Origin: Terrilactibacillus tamarindi
GTDB lineage: Bacteria; Bacillota; Bacilli; Bacillales; Sporolactobacillaceae
Length of the DNA: 64,000 nucleotides
Direction: 5' to 3'
Assembly (NCBI RefSeq): GCF_009718825.1
Contig: NZ_WNHB01000013.1
Coordinates: 35,230 to 99,229, forward strand
Shown: positions 8,760 to 17,578 of the stretch, in pieces
Numbering within the stretch: position 1 is the stretch's first letter
How the letters are laid out: the number at the start of each line of letters is the position of its first letter
Notes under the pieces: generated by a model
Seen by the model: the letters and a program-made list of their open reading frames with translations, nothing else
What the model was told of the DNA's origin: nothing
The model's database searches: none
Position numbers and translations under genes: made by a program

Positions 8760-9480
8760 GTAGAATTTCAAAGCTATATATAACGGTTCTAATTCAGAGT
8801 ATATGTTGTCCAAAGGCTTTTATGAATTGAAAAAGGTATATAATACAGAATCAAATTACGAAGAAGTACCTGAATTTGACAGTGAAATTCCTTTGAAAAC
8901 AGAACCTCTTTCCCAATTAACGACAATGGAATTAAAAAATTCGTTCATGTTGAGTAAGTTATATCTTTGGGAATAAAAAATCCTCAGCAATGGAGCATTA
9001 CAAATTATGCTCAAATAGATTTTATCCCAGAAAGTAGGGAGGAAAAAAATACATCTATTTGCAACCACACCTGTTTCATTAAGCTTCAGCTTAGGAAGAG
9101 TTATCAATCATTATCATCCAGAAATGGTGTCTATAATCATAACAATAATTGTTTTTGATTGGGGAATTGATCCTAATAGTTTAGAAGTCGTGATGAACTA
9201 AATACACGTTGACGAGTTGAGATTTGATCCTAACGTTATCTAGGGGGGACATGCCTCTATCTTTGGTTTGGTTACCATTTTGATGAATATATCTTGCTTA
9301 ATCAATAAGCCCACTATTATAAGTCGCAAGAACCAGTCCATTTTGGTGAGAGAAATCAAAAAATATCGAAAAATGTAAAAACTCTGTGAAAACTATGTGA
9401 ATTGAAGTAAAAAAGACACACAACTAATTACACATCTGATAAATTATTAGTAACCGGTAAATCTAATAGCGCGCGCTCAT
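8760..9480. other. Intergenic region without a convincing gene
   Basis: A 51-codon frame at 8803-8958 (MLSKGFYELKKVYNTESNYE) looks faintly coding but has no ribosome site and no family. A CTCTATCTTT-GTTTGG phrase near 9255 recurs near 5445, suggesting shared IS debris. Nothing else was recognised. Confidence 0.3.
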
Positions 9481-9492
9481 AGGAGCGAATAT

Positions 9493-9996
9493 ATGGATAG
9501 AGTAATGATACCTTCATTTGATGAAATGGCAAAAGCATTTGAACCATTAATAAAAAAAGTTATAAAACAACTTTATTGTGAGAATGACTTTGATGAAATG
9601 TTTCAGATTGGACTTATTGGATTGTATGAAGCGACGATTTCTTTTGATCCAAAGAGGGGGGCTTTCCCTTCTTATGCAGCAATAAAAATACGTGGTCGAA
9701 TGCTATCAGAAATTCGAGCCAAAAAGCGTCACTACTCACGTCATGTCTATGCAGATAAAATAAAGGAGCAACTATTTGAATCTCATCAAGACAACTACTT
9801 CCCTAGTGATATCCTCCAGAGATTAAACTCAATTCTTACACCACGTGAATTCTTATGGGTAAAACTCCAATATATTGAAGATCAAGATACTAACGCGATT
9901 GCAAAAAAGTATCATGTATCTCCACATACCGTGAGATCATGGAAGAAATCAGCCATTAAGAAGATGAAAAAAGCTGGGATAGCGTTCTTTCAGTAA
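9493..9996 (+). CDS. Sigma-70 family RNA polymerase sigma factor, small
   Basis: A 167-aa sigma factor with region 2 and region 4 only. Region 2 spans about residues 5-80 (DEMFQIGLIGLYEATISFDP, then FPSYAAIKIRGRMLSEIR, which corresponds to the 2.3-2.4 DNA-melting and -10 helices). Region 4 is at about 110-165 (LTPREFLWVKLQYIEDQDT, then IAKKYHVSPHTVRSWKKSAI, an HTH). The size fits small alternative or phage-like sigma factors rather than SigA. No anti-sigma gene is adjacent. The start ATG follows TAGGAGCG. Its target genes cannot be read from the sequence. Confidence 0.8.
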   Translation: MDRVMIPSFDEMAKAFEPLIKKVIKQLYCENDFDEMFQIGLIGLYEATISFDPKRGAFPSYAAIKIRGRMLSEIRAKKRHYSRHVYADKIKEQLFESHQDNYFPSDILQRLNSILTPREFLWVKLQYIEDQDTNAIAKKYHVSPHTVRSWKKSAIKKMKKAGIAFFQ

Positions 9997-10218
9997 TAAA
10001 TGAAGTTGTTACATATAGAAAGTATTGAAAACATTAAACTGAGTTTTTTAAATGAAAATAAATAATACGTAGTAATGAATTGTGCTGTCACACCTTAATC
10101 GAACGTACAGGCTATTAATTTACCGTGATTTTCTACTAAGAAGAGGAAAGAAGTCGAAAAAGAAATCGGTTGGTTCAATGCATATCTTCTTTATATAACA
10201 ATTGAATAGAAGCCAATA

Positions 10219-10262
10219 AAAATGCAGCATATCACTTTTATTGTGATGATGCTGCTATTTTT
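10219..10262. terminator. Bidirectional terminator hairpin
   Basis: GCAGCATATCAC pairs with GTGATGATGCTGC across a short TTTTATT loop, with A-rich and T-rich flanks. It sits between the sigma gene and the convergent XRE gene and can serve both. Confidence 0.7.
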
Positions 10263-10308
10263 ATTTAAAGCTTATTACCAACTTTTTGAAGTAATTATAA
10301 TTCTATGG

Positions 10309-10713
10309 TTAGCTTTTAGGTTCATCTAAGTTATTTAATTCTTGTTGAAGAAATTTCCAAAATCTATATAACGTAGCAACTTTTTTATCGGGATCATGAA
10401 TAAGATCTTCGAAAAAATATGTATATTTTTTTAGTTCATGTAATACTTGAATTTCAGTTTCAGAGAATGTGGTATTATCTGAGACTTGAATATATGTTTC
10501 TGGTTTCAAGCGGTCAGTTGAGCCAATAAGATAGTCAGCAGATGTAACAAATATTTGAGCTATCTTTTGAAGGGCATCTAGTGAAGGTTCATTTCTTCCT
10601 TGCTCATAGTATCCATAGGCACTCGTAGAAATGTTAAGTAACTTCGCCATATCTTCTTGTTTATACCCTGCTTCTTCTCTTAAATTTCTAAGTCTTTCGG
10701 GGAAGGGAGTCAT
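10309..10713 (-). CDS. XRE-family transcriptional regulator
   Basis: A 134-aa protein with an N-terminal Cro/C1-type HTH at residues 5-62 (RLRNLREEAGYKQEDMAKLL, then STSAYGYYEQGRNEPSLDAL and IAQIFVTSADYLIG). The C-terminal half is helical (IQVLHELKKYTYFFEDL) with no known domain. The ATG at 10713 is used: AAGGAGG lies 10 nt upstream, whereas the GTG at 10722 abuts it. Three ACAA-TTGT dyads upstream (10744-10818) are probable operators, so it is likely autoregulated. It is divergent from the amide transporter operon and could control it, but this is only positional. Confidence 0.8.
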   Translation of the reverse strand: MTPFPERLRNLREEAGYKQEDMAKLLNISTSAYGYYEQGRNEPSLDALQKIAQIFVTSADYLIGSTDRLKPETYIQVSDNTTFSETEIQVLHELKKYTYFFEDLIHDPDKKVATLYRFWKFLQQELNNLDEPKS

Positions 10714-10743
10714 TCTATACACTCCTCCTTTTGTGGAGAATTA

Positions 10744-10818
10744 TACAATGAAAAATTGTAAAGAATTTTAAATACAATAATTTGTCTGATAATATATTTA
10801 CATACAACAAAAAGTTGT
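10744..10818. promoter_or_regulatory. Three ACAA/TTGT dyads, probable XRE operators
   Basis: Perfect dyad TACAAT-GAAAA-ATTGTA at 10744-10760, ACAA-TAAT-TTGT at 10774-10785, and ACAAC-AAAAA-GTTGT at 10804-10818. Two share the ACAA-N7-TTGT spacing. All lie directly upstream of the XRE gene. Confidence 0.5.
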
Positions 10819-11010
10819 TTATAATATTCCATATACTCCGAAGAATCGACATAATCACACATATCTATATTGAAAGTAAGTCATTAAATAGGGGGGATAT
10901 GAAACGACAAAATAATAATGAGAAACCATATATTGATTAAAGAAAGGGGGAAATTCGTTTTCGTTTCATTTCGTCATTCATATTTTATTGAATAATCCAG
11001 GGGGAGAATA

Positions 11011-12270
11011 ATGAAGTTAAAAAAACTAAAATTCAAGAGATCTGCCATAACGGTCATTTTGCTTTTATGCCTGTCTATTTCTTTATTTGGATGTAATAAT
11101 GCCTCGTCAAGTAGCGATGGCAAGACGATTAAGTTAGGTGTGTTGGAGGATCGGTCAGGCGATTTTTCATTGGTTGGGATTCAGAAGTATTATGCGGCAA
11201 AGTTAGCGGTTGAAGAAATTAATAAGAACGGGGGATTACTAGGAAAGAAAGTAGAAATGGTAGCCCCTGATACACAATCCGATAATAATCGTTATCAAGA
11301 AATGGCCAAACGGTTGATCTTAAATGATCATGTTGATGCGATTATGGGGGCATTTTCAAGTGCCTCACGTGAAGCTATTCGTCCGATTATGGAACAAAAT
11401 AAAATGCTTTATTTCTATAACAATCAATACGAAGGCGGGGTAGCGAGTAAATATACCTTTAATACAGGAGCCATTCCGGATCATCAAATTACTCCTCTAA
11501 TTAAAGAGATGATTAAAAATTTTGGACCCAAAGTCTATACGATTGCGGCTGATTATAATTTTGGACAAATCTCAGCCAAATGGGTAGAGAAGACGGTAAA
11601 AGAAAATGGCGGTCAAGTTGTTAATCAAGAGTTTATTCCGCTAGGTGTTTCTCAATTTAGTAGTACGATTAGTCGGATTAAGAAAGCGAAACCGGATGTT
11701 CTTGTGACATTGCTTGTTGGTCAAGATCAATCGTCTTTCTATGAACAGTGGGCCAAATCAGGAGATAAAAGTATTCCGATGGCTTCCACGGTTAATATGG
11801 CACAAGCCTATGAACATAAACGGTTTGCTGCTCCGGCATTAGCTAATATGTATATTACCGCAACTTACATGGAAGAATTGGCGGACAAATACCCAAGTGC
11901 CAAGACGTTTGTTGATAAATTACAGAAGAAGTTTCCGAAAAATAAATATGTTGGAATGGAAGCCGAATCAGAATATAGCGGAATCATGCTTTGGGCCAAG
12001 GCTGTGAAAAAAGCCAAAACAACGAAGACGGATGCGGTGATCAAAGCTTTAGAAAGTGGCATTAGTTATAATGGCCCAGCTGGGAAAGTCAGCATTGATC
12101 CTAAAACCCACCACACGGTGAGAAATGTGTATCTTGTGCACACGGATAGCCAGCAAAAATTGCACATTGATAAAGAGTTCAAAGCGGTTAAGCCAGACTG
12201 GTTATCAAAAGACATGGGTGTCGATTTGACGAAAAAGCCAGAATTTAAACAATATACACCATTAAAATAA
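11011..12270 (+). CDS. Amide/urea-type ABC transporter substrate-binding lipoprotein
   Basis: A 419-aa periplasmic-binding-protein type 1 (Peripla_BP_5) lipoprotein. The signal peptide has a lipobox (SISLFGC, Cys at about residue 28). The mature part starts IKLGVLEDRSGDFSLVG and contains SASREAIRPIMEQ and FNTGAIPDHQ, as in AmiC/FmdD/UrtA-type receptors for short amides and urea. It delivers substrate to the two permeases downstream. The neighbouring formamidase and nitrilase-like genes argue for an amide such as formamide rather than urea; no urease is present. Start ATG follows CCAGGGGGAGAAT. A strong hairpin after the gene probably makes the receptor more abundant than the membrane parts. 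Confidence 0.85.
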   Translation: MKLKKLKFKRSAITVILLLCLSISLFGCNNASSSSDGKTIKLGVLEDRSGDFSLVGIQKYYAAKLAVEEINKNGGLLGKKVEMVAPDTQSDNNRYQEMAKRLILNDHVDAIMGAFSSASREAIRPIMEQNKMLYFYNNQYEGGVASKYTFNTGAIPDHQITPLIKEMIKNFGPKVYTIAADYNFGQISAKWVEKTVKENGGQVVNQEFIPLGVSQFSSTISRIKKAKPDVLVTLLVGQDQSSFYEQWAKSGDKSIPMASTVNMAQAYEHKRFAAPALANMYITATYMEELADKYPSAKTFVDKLQKKFPKNKYVGMEAESEYSGIMLWAKAVKKAKTTKTDAVIKALESGISYNGPAGKVSIDPKTHHTVRNVYLVHTDSQQKLHIDKEFKAVKPDWLSKDMGVDLTKKPEFKQYTPLK

Positions 12271-12291
12271 TAAAAATATAACCATTTAGAA

Positions 12292-12331
12292 AATAGAATA
12301 AGAGAGGGGATGGGTCCCCTTTTATTCTATT
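12292..12331 (+). terminator. Stem-loop between receptor and permease genes
   Basis: AATAGAATAAGAGAGGGGA pairs with TCCCCTTTTATTCTATT around a TGGG loop. There is no long T-run after it, so partial termination or 3' end protection of the receptor mRNA is likely. Confidence 0.65.
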
Positions 12332-12358
12332 CACTTCTTGAAAATCAGGAGGTTTTTG

Positions 12359-13234
12359 ATGAGTATTTTAGATCTATTCTATCAGTTTATGAATGATTTT
12401 TCCTTTCTGATATTATCGGCGATTGGGTTGGCTATTATTTTTGGGATGATGAAAATTATTAATCTATCTCATGGGGAATTTATTATGCTTGGGGCTTATA
12501 TGACCACTTTGTTTACAAAAGCAGGAATGCCCTTAATTCTTTCTATTTTTATTAGTGCCATTGGCGTGGGCGTGTTTGGTTTCATTATAGATCGACTGGT
12601 TATTAGTCATCTGTATGGAAGAACGCTCGATTCTGTCGTCGTGACATGGGGGATCAGTATGGTCCTTCAACAAGGCATGTTGATTATCTTTGGTCCATCG
12701 CTTCAAGGGGTATCGACGCCATTAGGTTCGCTATCTATTGGAGGAAGTGCCTATTCGATTTATCGACTGCTGCTTTTTGTCATTTCCTTTGTTGTCTTAG
12801 TTTTACTGTATGTGATTTTCATGAACACGAAGTTTGGACTTTATTCCAGAGCTACCATGCAAAATCAAGAAATTGCTCAAAGTATGGGAGTGAATACGAA
12901 TCGCGTCTATTCCTTGACGTTTAGTCTTGGCGCGGCCTTTGCTGGTTTGACAGGCGGATTATATGCTCCAACGATGACGATATCCCCAAGTTTTGGAACA
13001 AGTTTCTTAATGCCGAGCTTTGTCACGGTTATAGTCGGAGGGGCGAATCCTCTCATTGGCACATCATTATCAGGCGGTGTGCTTGGTATCGTGAGCAGTA
13101 TTCTTGATGCGTTGTGGGGAACCTTTTATGGAAGATTGGGTTTACTTATTGTAGCCATTATCGTGATTCGAATTCTACCTCTAGGTATTTCCGGTTTAGT
13201 TGAAAAAGTGCTCGTTAGAAAAAATAGGGTGTGA
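12359..13234 (+). CDS. Branched-chain/urea-type ABC permease (UrtB-like)
   Basis: A 291-aa inner permease of the LivH/UrtB family with about eight hydrophobic helices. Hallmarks are the N-terminal AIGLAIIFGMMKIINLSHGE and a later ATMQNQEIAQSMGVNT cytoplasmic loop, which is the EAA-like coupling segment. The ATG at 12359 is set by AGGAGG 6 nt upstream; the TTG at 12338 lies before that site. It pairs with the next permease and overlaps its nearby start region, and is part of the transporter set 11011-15726. Confidence 0.85.
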   Translation: MSILDLFYQFMNDFSFLILSAIGLAIIFGMMKIINLSHGEFIMLGAYMTTLFTKAGMPLILSIFISAIGVGVFGFIIDRLVISHLYGRTLDSVVVTWGISMVLQQGMLIIFGPSLQGVSTPLGSLSIGGSAYSIYRLLLFVISFVVLVLLYVIFMNTKFGLYSRATMQNQEIAQSMGVNTNRVYSLTFSLGAAFAGLTGGLYAPTMTISPSFGTSFLMPSFVTVIVGGANPLIGTSLSGGVLGIVSSILDALWGTFYGRLGLLIVAIIVIRILPLGISGLVEKVLVRKNRV

Positions 13235-13242
13235 GATTGAAT

Positions 13243-14274
13243 ATGACATTAAAAACAGAAAATGTGGTTGCGGTCTTGCTTTTTATCGGTCTATTTATCT
13301 ATCCGCTATTTGTGAACCCCTATCAAGTGATGAATCTTTCGTATTTTTTATCGATGGTGTTCCTATCTCTAAGTCTAGCTTTAATTTGGGGATATTGCGG
13401 CATATTTAGTTTTGGACAAGCGGTATTCTTTGGTGTTGGGGGTTATTTTTATGCCATATTCACCATGAATAGTCAGCTATCTACCATTACACCTATTGGT
13501 TTCATCTTAGGCATCCTTGCAGGTGGTGTTGTGGCTTGGATATTAGGTTACTTTATGTTCTATGGCGGCGTAAATGATGTGTTTGTTGGTCTCATTACCT
13601 TGTGTCTGACGCTGGTGCTAGAAACATTTATGGGGCAGACGGCCGGATCAGAATGGAAAATTGGACAAGTTGGTTTAGGTGGATTTAATGGGATTAACGG
13701 CATACCGACCCTGCAAATAGGTTCACTAAGTTTAACTGGGAACAACTTTTATTACTTTGTCTTAATGATCTTGCTGATTGTCTTTGGTTTATTAAAATTC
13801 TTGACACATTCGAAATTCGGTTCATCGGTTATTGCGATTCGTGAAAATCGAGATCGGACGAGGTTACTAGGATATAATGTACCCAAAATACAATCTTTCG
13901 TTTTCGCAATTGGCGGCGCACTGGCCTCCTTAAGTGGCATTTTATATGCTTCATGGGGAAGTTATATCACGCCATCTGTCTTTGGTTTGACGTCAGCCAC
14001 CATTCCCGTGATTCTCGTAGCTGCTGGCGGTCGAAAGAATTTCACTGCTTCAGTCATCTTTACCTTATTATACTACTGGTTCTCACAAGCTTTATCGGCG
14101 AGTGGAAATCAATTTGCGTTGATTATCCTTGGTTTAACGTTAATATTAGCCATTTTATTTGTTCCAGATGGCATCGTAGTAGCTCTATTTAACTGGTGTG
14201 ATCATCTATTTTCTAGGAATAAAGGCAAAGTAAAACTAGAAAAGGGGAATTTGCATGAAGAAAAAATTAGTTGA
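13243..14274 (+). CDS. Branched-chain/urea-type ABC permease (UrtC-like)
   Basis: A 343-aa LivM/UrtC-type permease with about ten hydrophobic segments. The family phrase LALIWGYCGIFSFGQAVFFG is near residue 50 and the coupling loop SSVIAIRENRDRTRLLGYNV is in the second half. ATG 13243 is used; a GTG at 13231 overlapping the previous stop (GTGA) is an alternative that would add four residues. It ends inside the first ATPase gene (20-bp overlap), indicating coupled translation. Confidence 0.85.
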   Translation: MTLKTENVVAVLLFIGLFIYPLFVNPYQVMNLSYFLSMVFLSLSLALIWGYCGIFSFGQAVFFGVGGYFYAIFTMNSQLSTITPIGFILGILAGGVVAWILGYFMFYGGVNDVFVGLITLCLTLVLETFMGQTAGSEWKIGQVGLGGFNGINGIPTLQIGSLSLTGNNFYYFVLMILLIVFGLLKFLTHSKFGSSVIAIRENRDRTRLLGYNVPKIQSFVFAIGGALASLSGILYASWGSYITPSVFGLTSATIPVILVAAGGRKNFTASVIFTLLYYWFSQALSASGNQFALIILGLTLILAILFVPDGIVVALFNWCDHLFSRNKGKVKLEKGNLHEEKIS

Positions 14275-14998
14275 AAAGGATCACTCTAGTGCATTGTTGG
14301 AGCTACGAGATGTAGGAAAGTATTTTGGTGGACTTAAAGCGGTTGATCATGTCAACATCTCGGTCAATGAAGGAGATCTGCATTGTTTAATTGGCCCTAA
14401 TGGCGCTGGGAAAAGTACCATTTTTAAAATGGTGATGGGTGTCTATAAACCAACGATGGGAAGTATTTATTTTAAAAATAAAAATATCACCAACTTAAAA
14501 AGCTGGGATCGGGTGCGTCAAGGTGTGAGTATTAAAATGCAGATTCCCGGTGTTTTTGGTGAACTCACCGTTTATGAAAATATGAAAATTGCGGCGCAAA
14601 GGTATTACCGACATTCGGAATTGAAAAATAAAATTTTAGAGATATGTGATCTTTTAGGCATTACTCATTTACGTGATGAGATCGTAAATAATCTCTCACA
14701 TGGTCAACAGCAATGGTTAGAAATAGGCATGTCACTCGCTTCTGATCCAGAGCTCCTTTTATTAGATGAACCGGCTGCAGGCATGGGACCGGAAGAAACG
14801 AATTTCACAGCTGAACTCATTCGGAAGTTAAATCAGAAAGGGATTACCATTTTGTTTATTGATCATGATATGGATTTTGTCAAGAAAATAGCAAGGAAAG
14901 TCACCGTCTTGCATTTCGGAAAAACCTTTGCGGAAGGATCCGTTGAAGAGATTGAATCCAATCAGGACGTGGTTGACATTTACTTAGGAAAATCTTGA
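14255..14998 (+). CDS. ABC transporter ATPase (UrtD-like)
   Basis: A 247-aa nucleotide-binding subunit of the LivG/UrtD type. Walker A is GPNGAGKST near residue 50, the signature is LSHGQQQWLEIG near 150 (a variant of LSGGQ, as is usual in UrtD), and Walker B is LLLLDEPAAGM followed by the switch His in IDHDMDFV. The ribosome site AAAGGGGAA precedes ATG 14255. It works with the UrtE-like ATPase next to it to energise amide uptake. Confidence 0.88.
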   Translation: MKKKLVEKDHSSALLELRDVGKYFGGLKAVDHVNISVNEGDLHCLIGPNGAGKSTIFKMVMGVYKPTMGSIYFKNKNITNLKSWDRVRQGVSIKMQIPGVFGELTVYENMKIAAQRYYRHSELKNKILEICDLLGITHLRDEIVNNLSHGQQQWLEIGMSLASDPELLLLDEPAAGMGPEETNFTAELIRKLNQKGITILFIDHDMDFVKKIARKVTVLHFGKTFAEGSVEEIESNQDVVDIYLGKS

Positions 14999-15027
14999 AT
15001 CAGAATGGTTGAAAGGAATGAAGGGCT

Positions 15028-15726
15028 ATTTTAAAAGTCGAAGGTGTATTTTCAGGATATGGGAAAGTCGTCGTGGTTCGAGATATGAGTATCACTATTG
15101 AGAAAGGTGAAATTGTCTCCATTATAGGAAGAAATGGTGTAGGTAAAAGTACCTTTGTCAAAACACTCATGGGCTTATTGAAAACATCGAAAGGAAAAAT
15201 CACATTCAATCAACAAGATATTACGAGAACAAAAGCAGATGAACGAGCCAAACTGGGTATCGGATATGTACCTCAAGGTCACGGCGTATTTCCGGCTTTA
15301 ACGGTCGAGGAAAATCTTCACATGGGTAAGTTGATTAATAAACAAAAGCCAAGTTTAAATCCCGAACAGGTCTATGATTATTTTCCCAAACTCAAAGAAC
15401 GAAGAAAACAAAAAGCAGGAACACTGAGTGGTGGTGAACAAGCGGCGCTTTCCATTAGTCGTGCCATTATCGGTAATCCAGATCTCTTAGTTTTAGATGA
15501 ACCGACGGAAGGGATTCAACCGAATATTGTCTATCATATTAGTGACATGATCAAACAAATTAATAAAGATATTGGACTTACCGTCCTATTTGTCGAGCAG
15601 CATATGGGTCTTATCCAACAAATGTCCGAGCGTTGTTATGCCATGGATAAGGGGAGTATCGTGGGTGAAGTCAAACATCAGGATGTGGCAAACTATGAAA
15701 TTTTAAAACGTTATCTCACCGTCTAA
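15028..15726 (+). CDS. ABC transporter ATPase (UrtE-like), probable ATT start
   Basis: A 232-aa LivF/UrtE-type ATPase: Walker A GRNGVGKST, signature LSGGEQAALSISRA, Walker B LLVLDEPTEGIQP, switch His in VEQHMG. The first strand and A-loop (LKVEGVFSGYGKVVVVRDMS) is encoded before the first GTG at 15073, and the frame is open back only to a TGA at 15019. No ATG, GTG or TTG exists between, so initiation is most likely at ATT 15028 (GGAATGAAGGGCT just upstream), a rare start codon. The alternative is that the ATG at 15018 was once in frame and a one-base indel separated it. Starting at GTG 15073 would remove the first beta strand. Confidence 0.75.
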   Translation: MLKVEGVFSGYGKVVVVRDMSITIEKGEIVSIIGRNGVGKSTFVKTLMGLLKTSKGKITFNQQDITRTKADERAKLGIGYVPQGHGVFPALTVEENLHMGKLINKQKPSLNPEQVYDYFPKLKERRKQKAGTLSGGEQAALSISRAIIGNPDLLVLDEPTEGIQPNIVYHISDMIKQINKDIGLTVLFVEQHMGLIQQMSERCYAMDKGSIVGEVKHQDVANYEILKRYLTV

Positions 15727-15752
15727 TTTTTGTTTGTAAAGGGGTTTTTAAT

Positions 15753-17495
15753 ATGTCAGTGAAACTCGCAGCGATTCAATTTGAACCGACGATGTTTGAA
15801 AAAGAACGGAATATTGAAAAGTTATATCATCTGATCGAAGAAGCCGCAGAAAATGGGGCAAAATTGATCACAACACCTGAAATGGCAACAACAGGTTATT
15901 GCTGGTACGACCGAGAAGAGGTTGAACCGTTTGTTGAGCCCATACCAGGTCCTACAACGGAGTCTTTTTATGAATTAGCCAAACGATATGATTGTTATAT
16001 GGTGATCGGCATGCCGGAAGTTGATGTGACAACGAACCTTTATTACAACTCAGCGGTCTTGATTGGGCCCCAAGGGATTGTTGGTGTACACCGAAAAACC
16101 CACTTGTATATTTCGGAACCCAAATGGGCTGCTTCAGGAGACTTAGGACATCAAGTCTTTGATACACCGATTGGTCGAATCGCCTTATTGATTTGCATGG
16201 ATCTCCATTTTATCGAAACCGCTCGTTTGGTTGCCTTAAAAGGGGCTGATGTCATATGCCATATTAGTAACTGGTTAGCTGAACGTACGCCAGCTCCTTA
16301 TTGGATCAACCGAGCCTATGAGAATCACTGTTACTTAATCGAAAGTAATCGATGGGGCTATGAGAGAACGGTTCAATTCAGTGGTGGCAGCTGCATTATC
16401 AATCCGGATGGTTCGATTCAAAGTGTTGTTGATTTAGGGGATGGTATCGCCTATGGCACGATGGAAGTTGAGGATGCAAGATCGAAAACCATTGGAGAGG
16501 ATACAATCTTTGAGGACAGGAAGCCTCATCTGTATTCGGCTCTATTAACGGATCCATACTTATGGAATCCACTTGATTTTTTCGGTCTGTACGGTCAGAA
16601 GCCCTTGCCGCCTGGAAAAAAATCAAAGATAGCGGTGGCTCAAATACAAGTTACCGAGGATAAGGAAAGGAATCTTTCTAAGATTGCGGATGAGGTAAAA
16701 ATAGCGAGTCAAGAAGGGGCGGAGTTGATTGTCTTTCCTGAATGTTCGCTAAGTGGATATGTAAACCAAGAAAACGCAGAGACGATTCCTGGAGAAAGTA
16801 CGAATCAACTCGTTACGCTATCAAAAAAATATCATATCTATATTGTTTCGGGTTTGGTGGAGAAAGAAGGCAACTTACTATATAACACGGCGATCCTCAC
16901 TGGTCCAGAAGGATTCATCGGCAAATACAGAAAGATTCATCTCAATCACCATGACAAAATGTGGGCTACGAGCGGTGAGCAATGGATAACATTTGATCTC
17001 CCTATTGGTCGTGTTGGCTTATTAATGGGTTACGATGCCTTTTTACCTGAATCAGTCAGAATATTAACTCTCTTAGGTTGTGATCTTATTGCCTGTCCGT
17101 CGGCGATCAAAGTTCCAATTACTTTAGCACATTCTGGAACTCACGTGAAGCAAAATTATCCTATCCCAACATCAGCTGATCCCTATCATTGGCATCTCTA
17201 TCGTGTTCGAGCAGGTGAGAATAATGTTTATTTAGCTTTTTCTAACTCCTATGATATGGAAGCTGGTTTTGTTGGAAAAAGTGGTATCTTTGGACCCGAT
17301 ACCTTTCACTTTCCACGAGATGAGTCCATGATCATGGATGAAGAAGGGATCACCTATTTACAAATCGATACAACCAACGAAGTAAGTGGCTATCCAACGA
17401 ATGTTGTTCGGCGAAAAGACCTTGTTATGATGCGTCAGCCGCATGATTATAAGGATCTGATTCAAGTCAGTGAAGTAAAATCAATTATTAAGTGA
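15753..17495 (+). CDS. Tandem nitrilase-superfamily amidohydrolase, second domain inactive
   Basis: A 580-aa protein built of two carbon-nitrogen hydrolase (nitrilase) domains. Domain 1 (about residues 1-265) has the full triad: E43 in TPEMATTGY, K115 in HRKTHLY and C148 in LLICMDLHFIE. Domain 2 (about 292-565) keeps E330 (FPECSLSGY) and K394 (YRKIHLN) but has Gly426 (LLMGYDAFLPE) where the nucleophile Cys belongs. Domain 1 is therefore the likely amidase; domain 2 is a pseudo-enzyme, perhaps for assembly or regulation. Nitrilase enzymes act on amides, N-carbamoyl compounds or nitriles. It lies between an amide transporter and a formamidase, so it likely releases ammonia or a smaller amide from the imported compound. 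The substrate is unknown. Confidence 0.8.
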   Translation: MSVKLAAIQFEPTMFEKERNIEKLYHLIEEAAENGAKLITTPEMATTGYCWYDREEVEPFVEPIPGPTTESFYELAKRYDCYMVIGMPEVDVTTNLYYNSAVLIGPQGIVGVHRKTHLYISEPKWAASGDLGHQVFDTPIGRIALLICMDLHFIETARLVALKGADVICHISNWLAERTPAPYWINRAYENHCYLIESNRWGYERTVQFSGGSCIINPDGSIQSVVDLGDGIAYGTMEVEDARSKTIGEDTIFEDRKPHLYSALLTDPYLWNPLDFFGLYGQKPLPPGKKSKIAVAQIQVTEDKERNLSKIADEVKIASQEGAELIVFPECSLSGYVNQENAETIPGESTNQLVTLSKKYHIYIVSGLVEKEGNLLYNTAILTGPEGFIGKYRKIHLNHHDKMWATSGEQWITFDLPIGRVGLLMGYDAFLPESVRILTLLGCDLIACPSAIKVPITLAHSGTHVKQNYPIPTSADPYHWHLYRVRAGENNVYLAFSNSYDMEAGFVGKSGIFGPDTFHFPRDESMIMDEEGITYLQIDTTNEVSGYPTNVVRRKDLVMMRQPHDYKDLIQVSEVKSIIK

Positions 17496-17578
17496 AAACA
17501 GTACTGAACGGGAATGCAAACCAGTGATACTTGAAGACCCGTTTGCGGAAAATTTAAAAGTATGCGGAGGAATAGAAA

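Noticed and set aside
8967..9158. 63-codon frame MGIKNPQQWSITN...
   Set aside because: Low-complexity end, no ribosome site and no family; regarded as chance.
15000..15209. Minus-strand frame over the start of the UrtE-like gene
   Set aside because: It is antisense to a conserved ATPase and has no coding features of its own.
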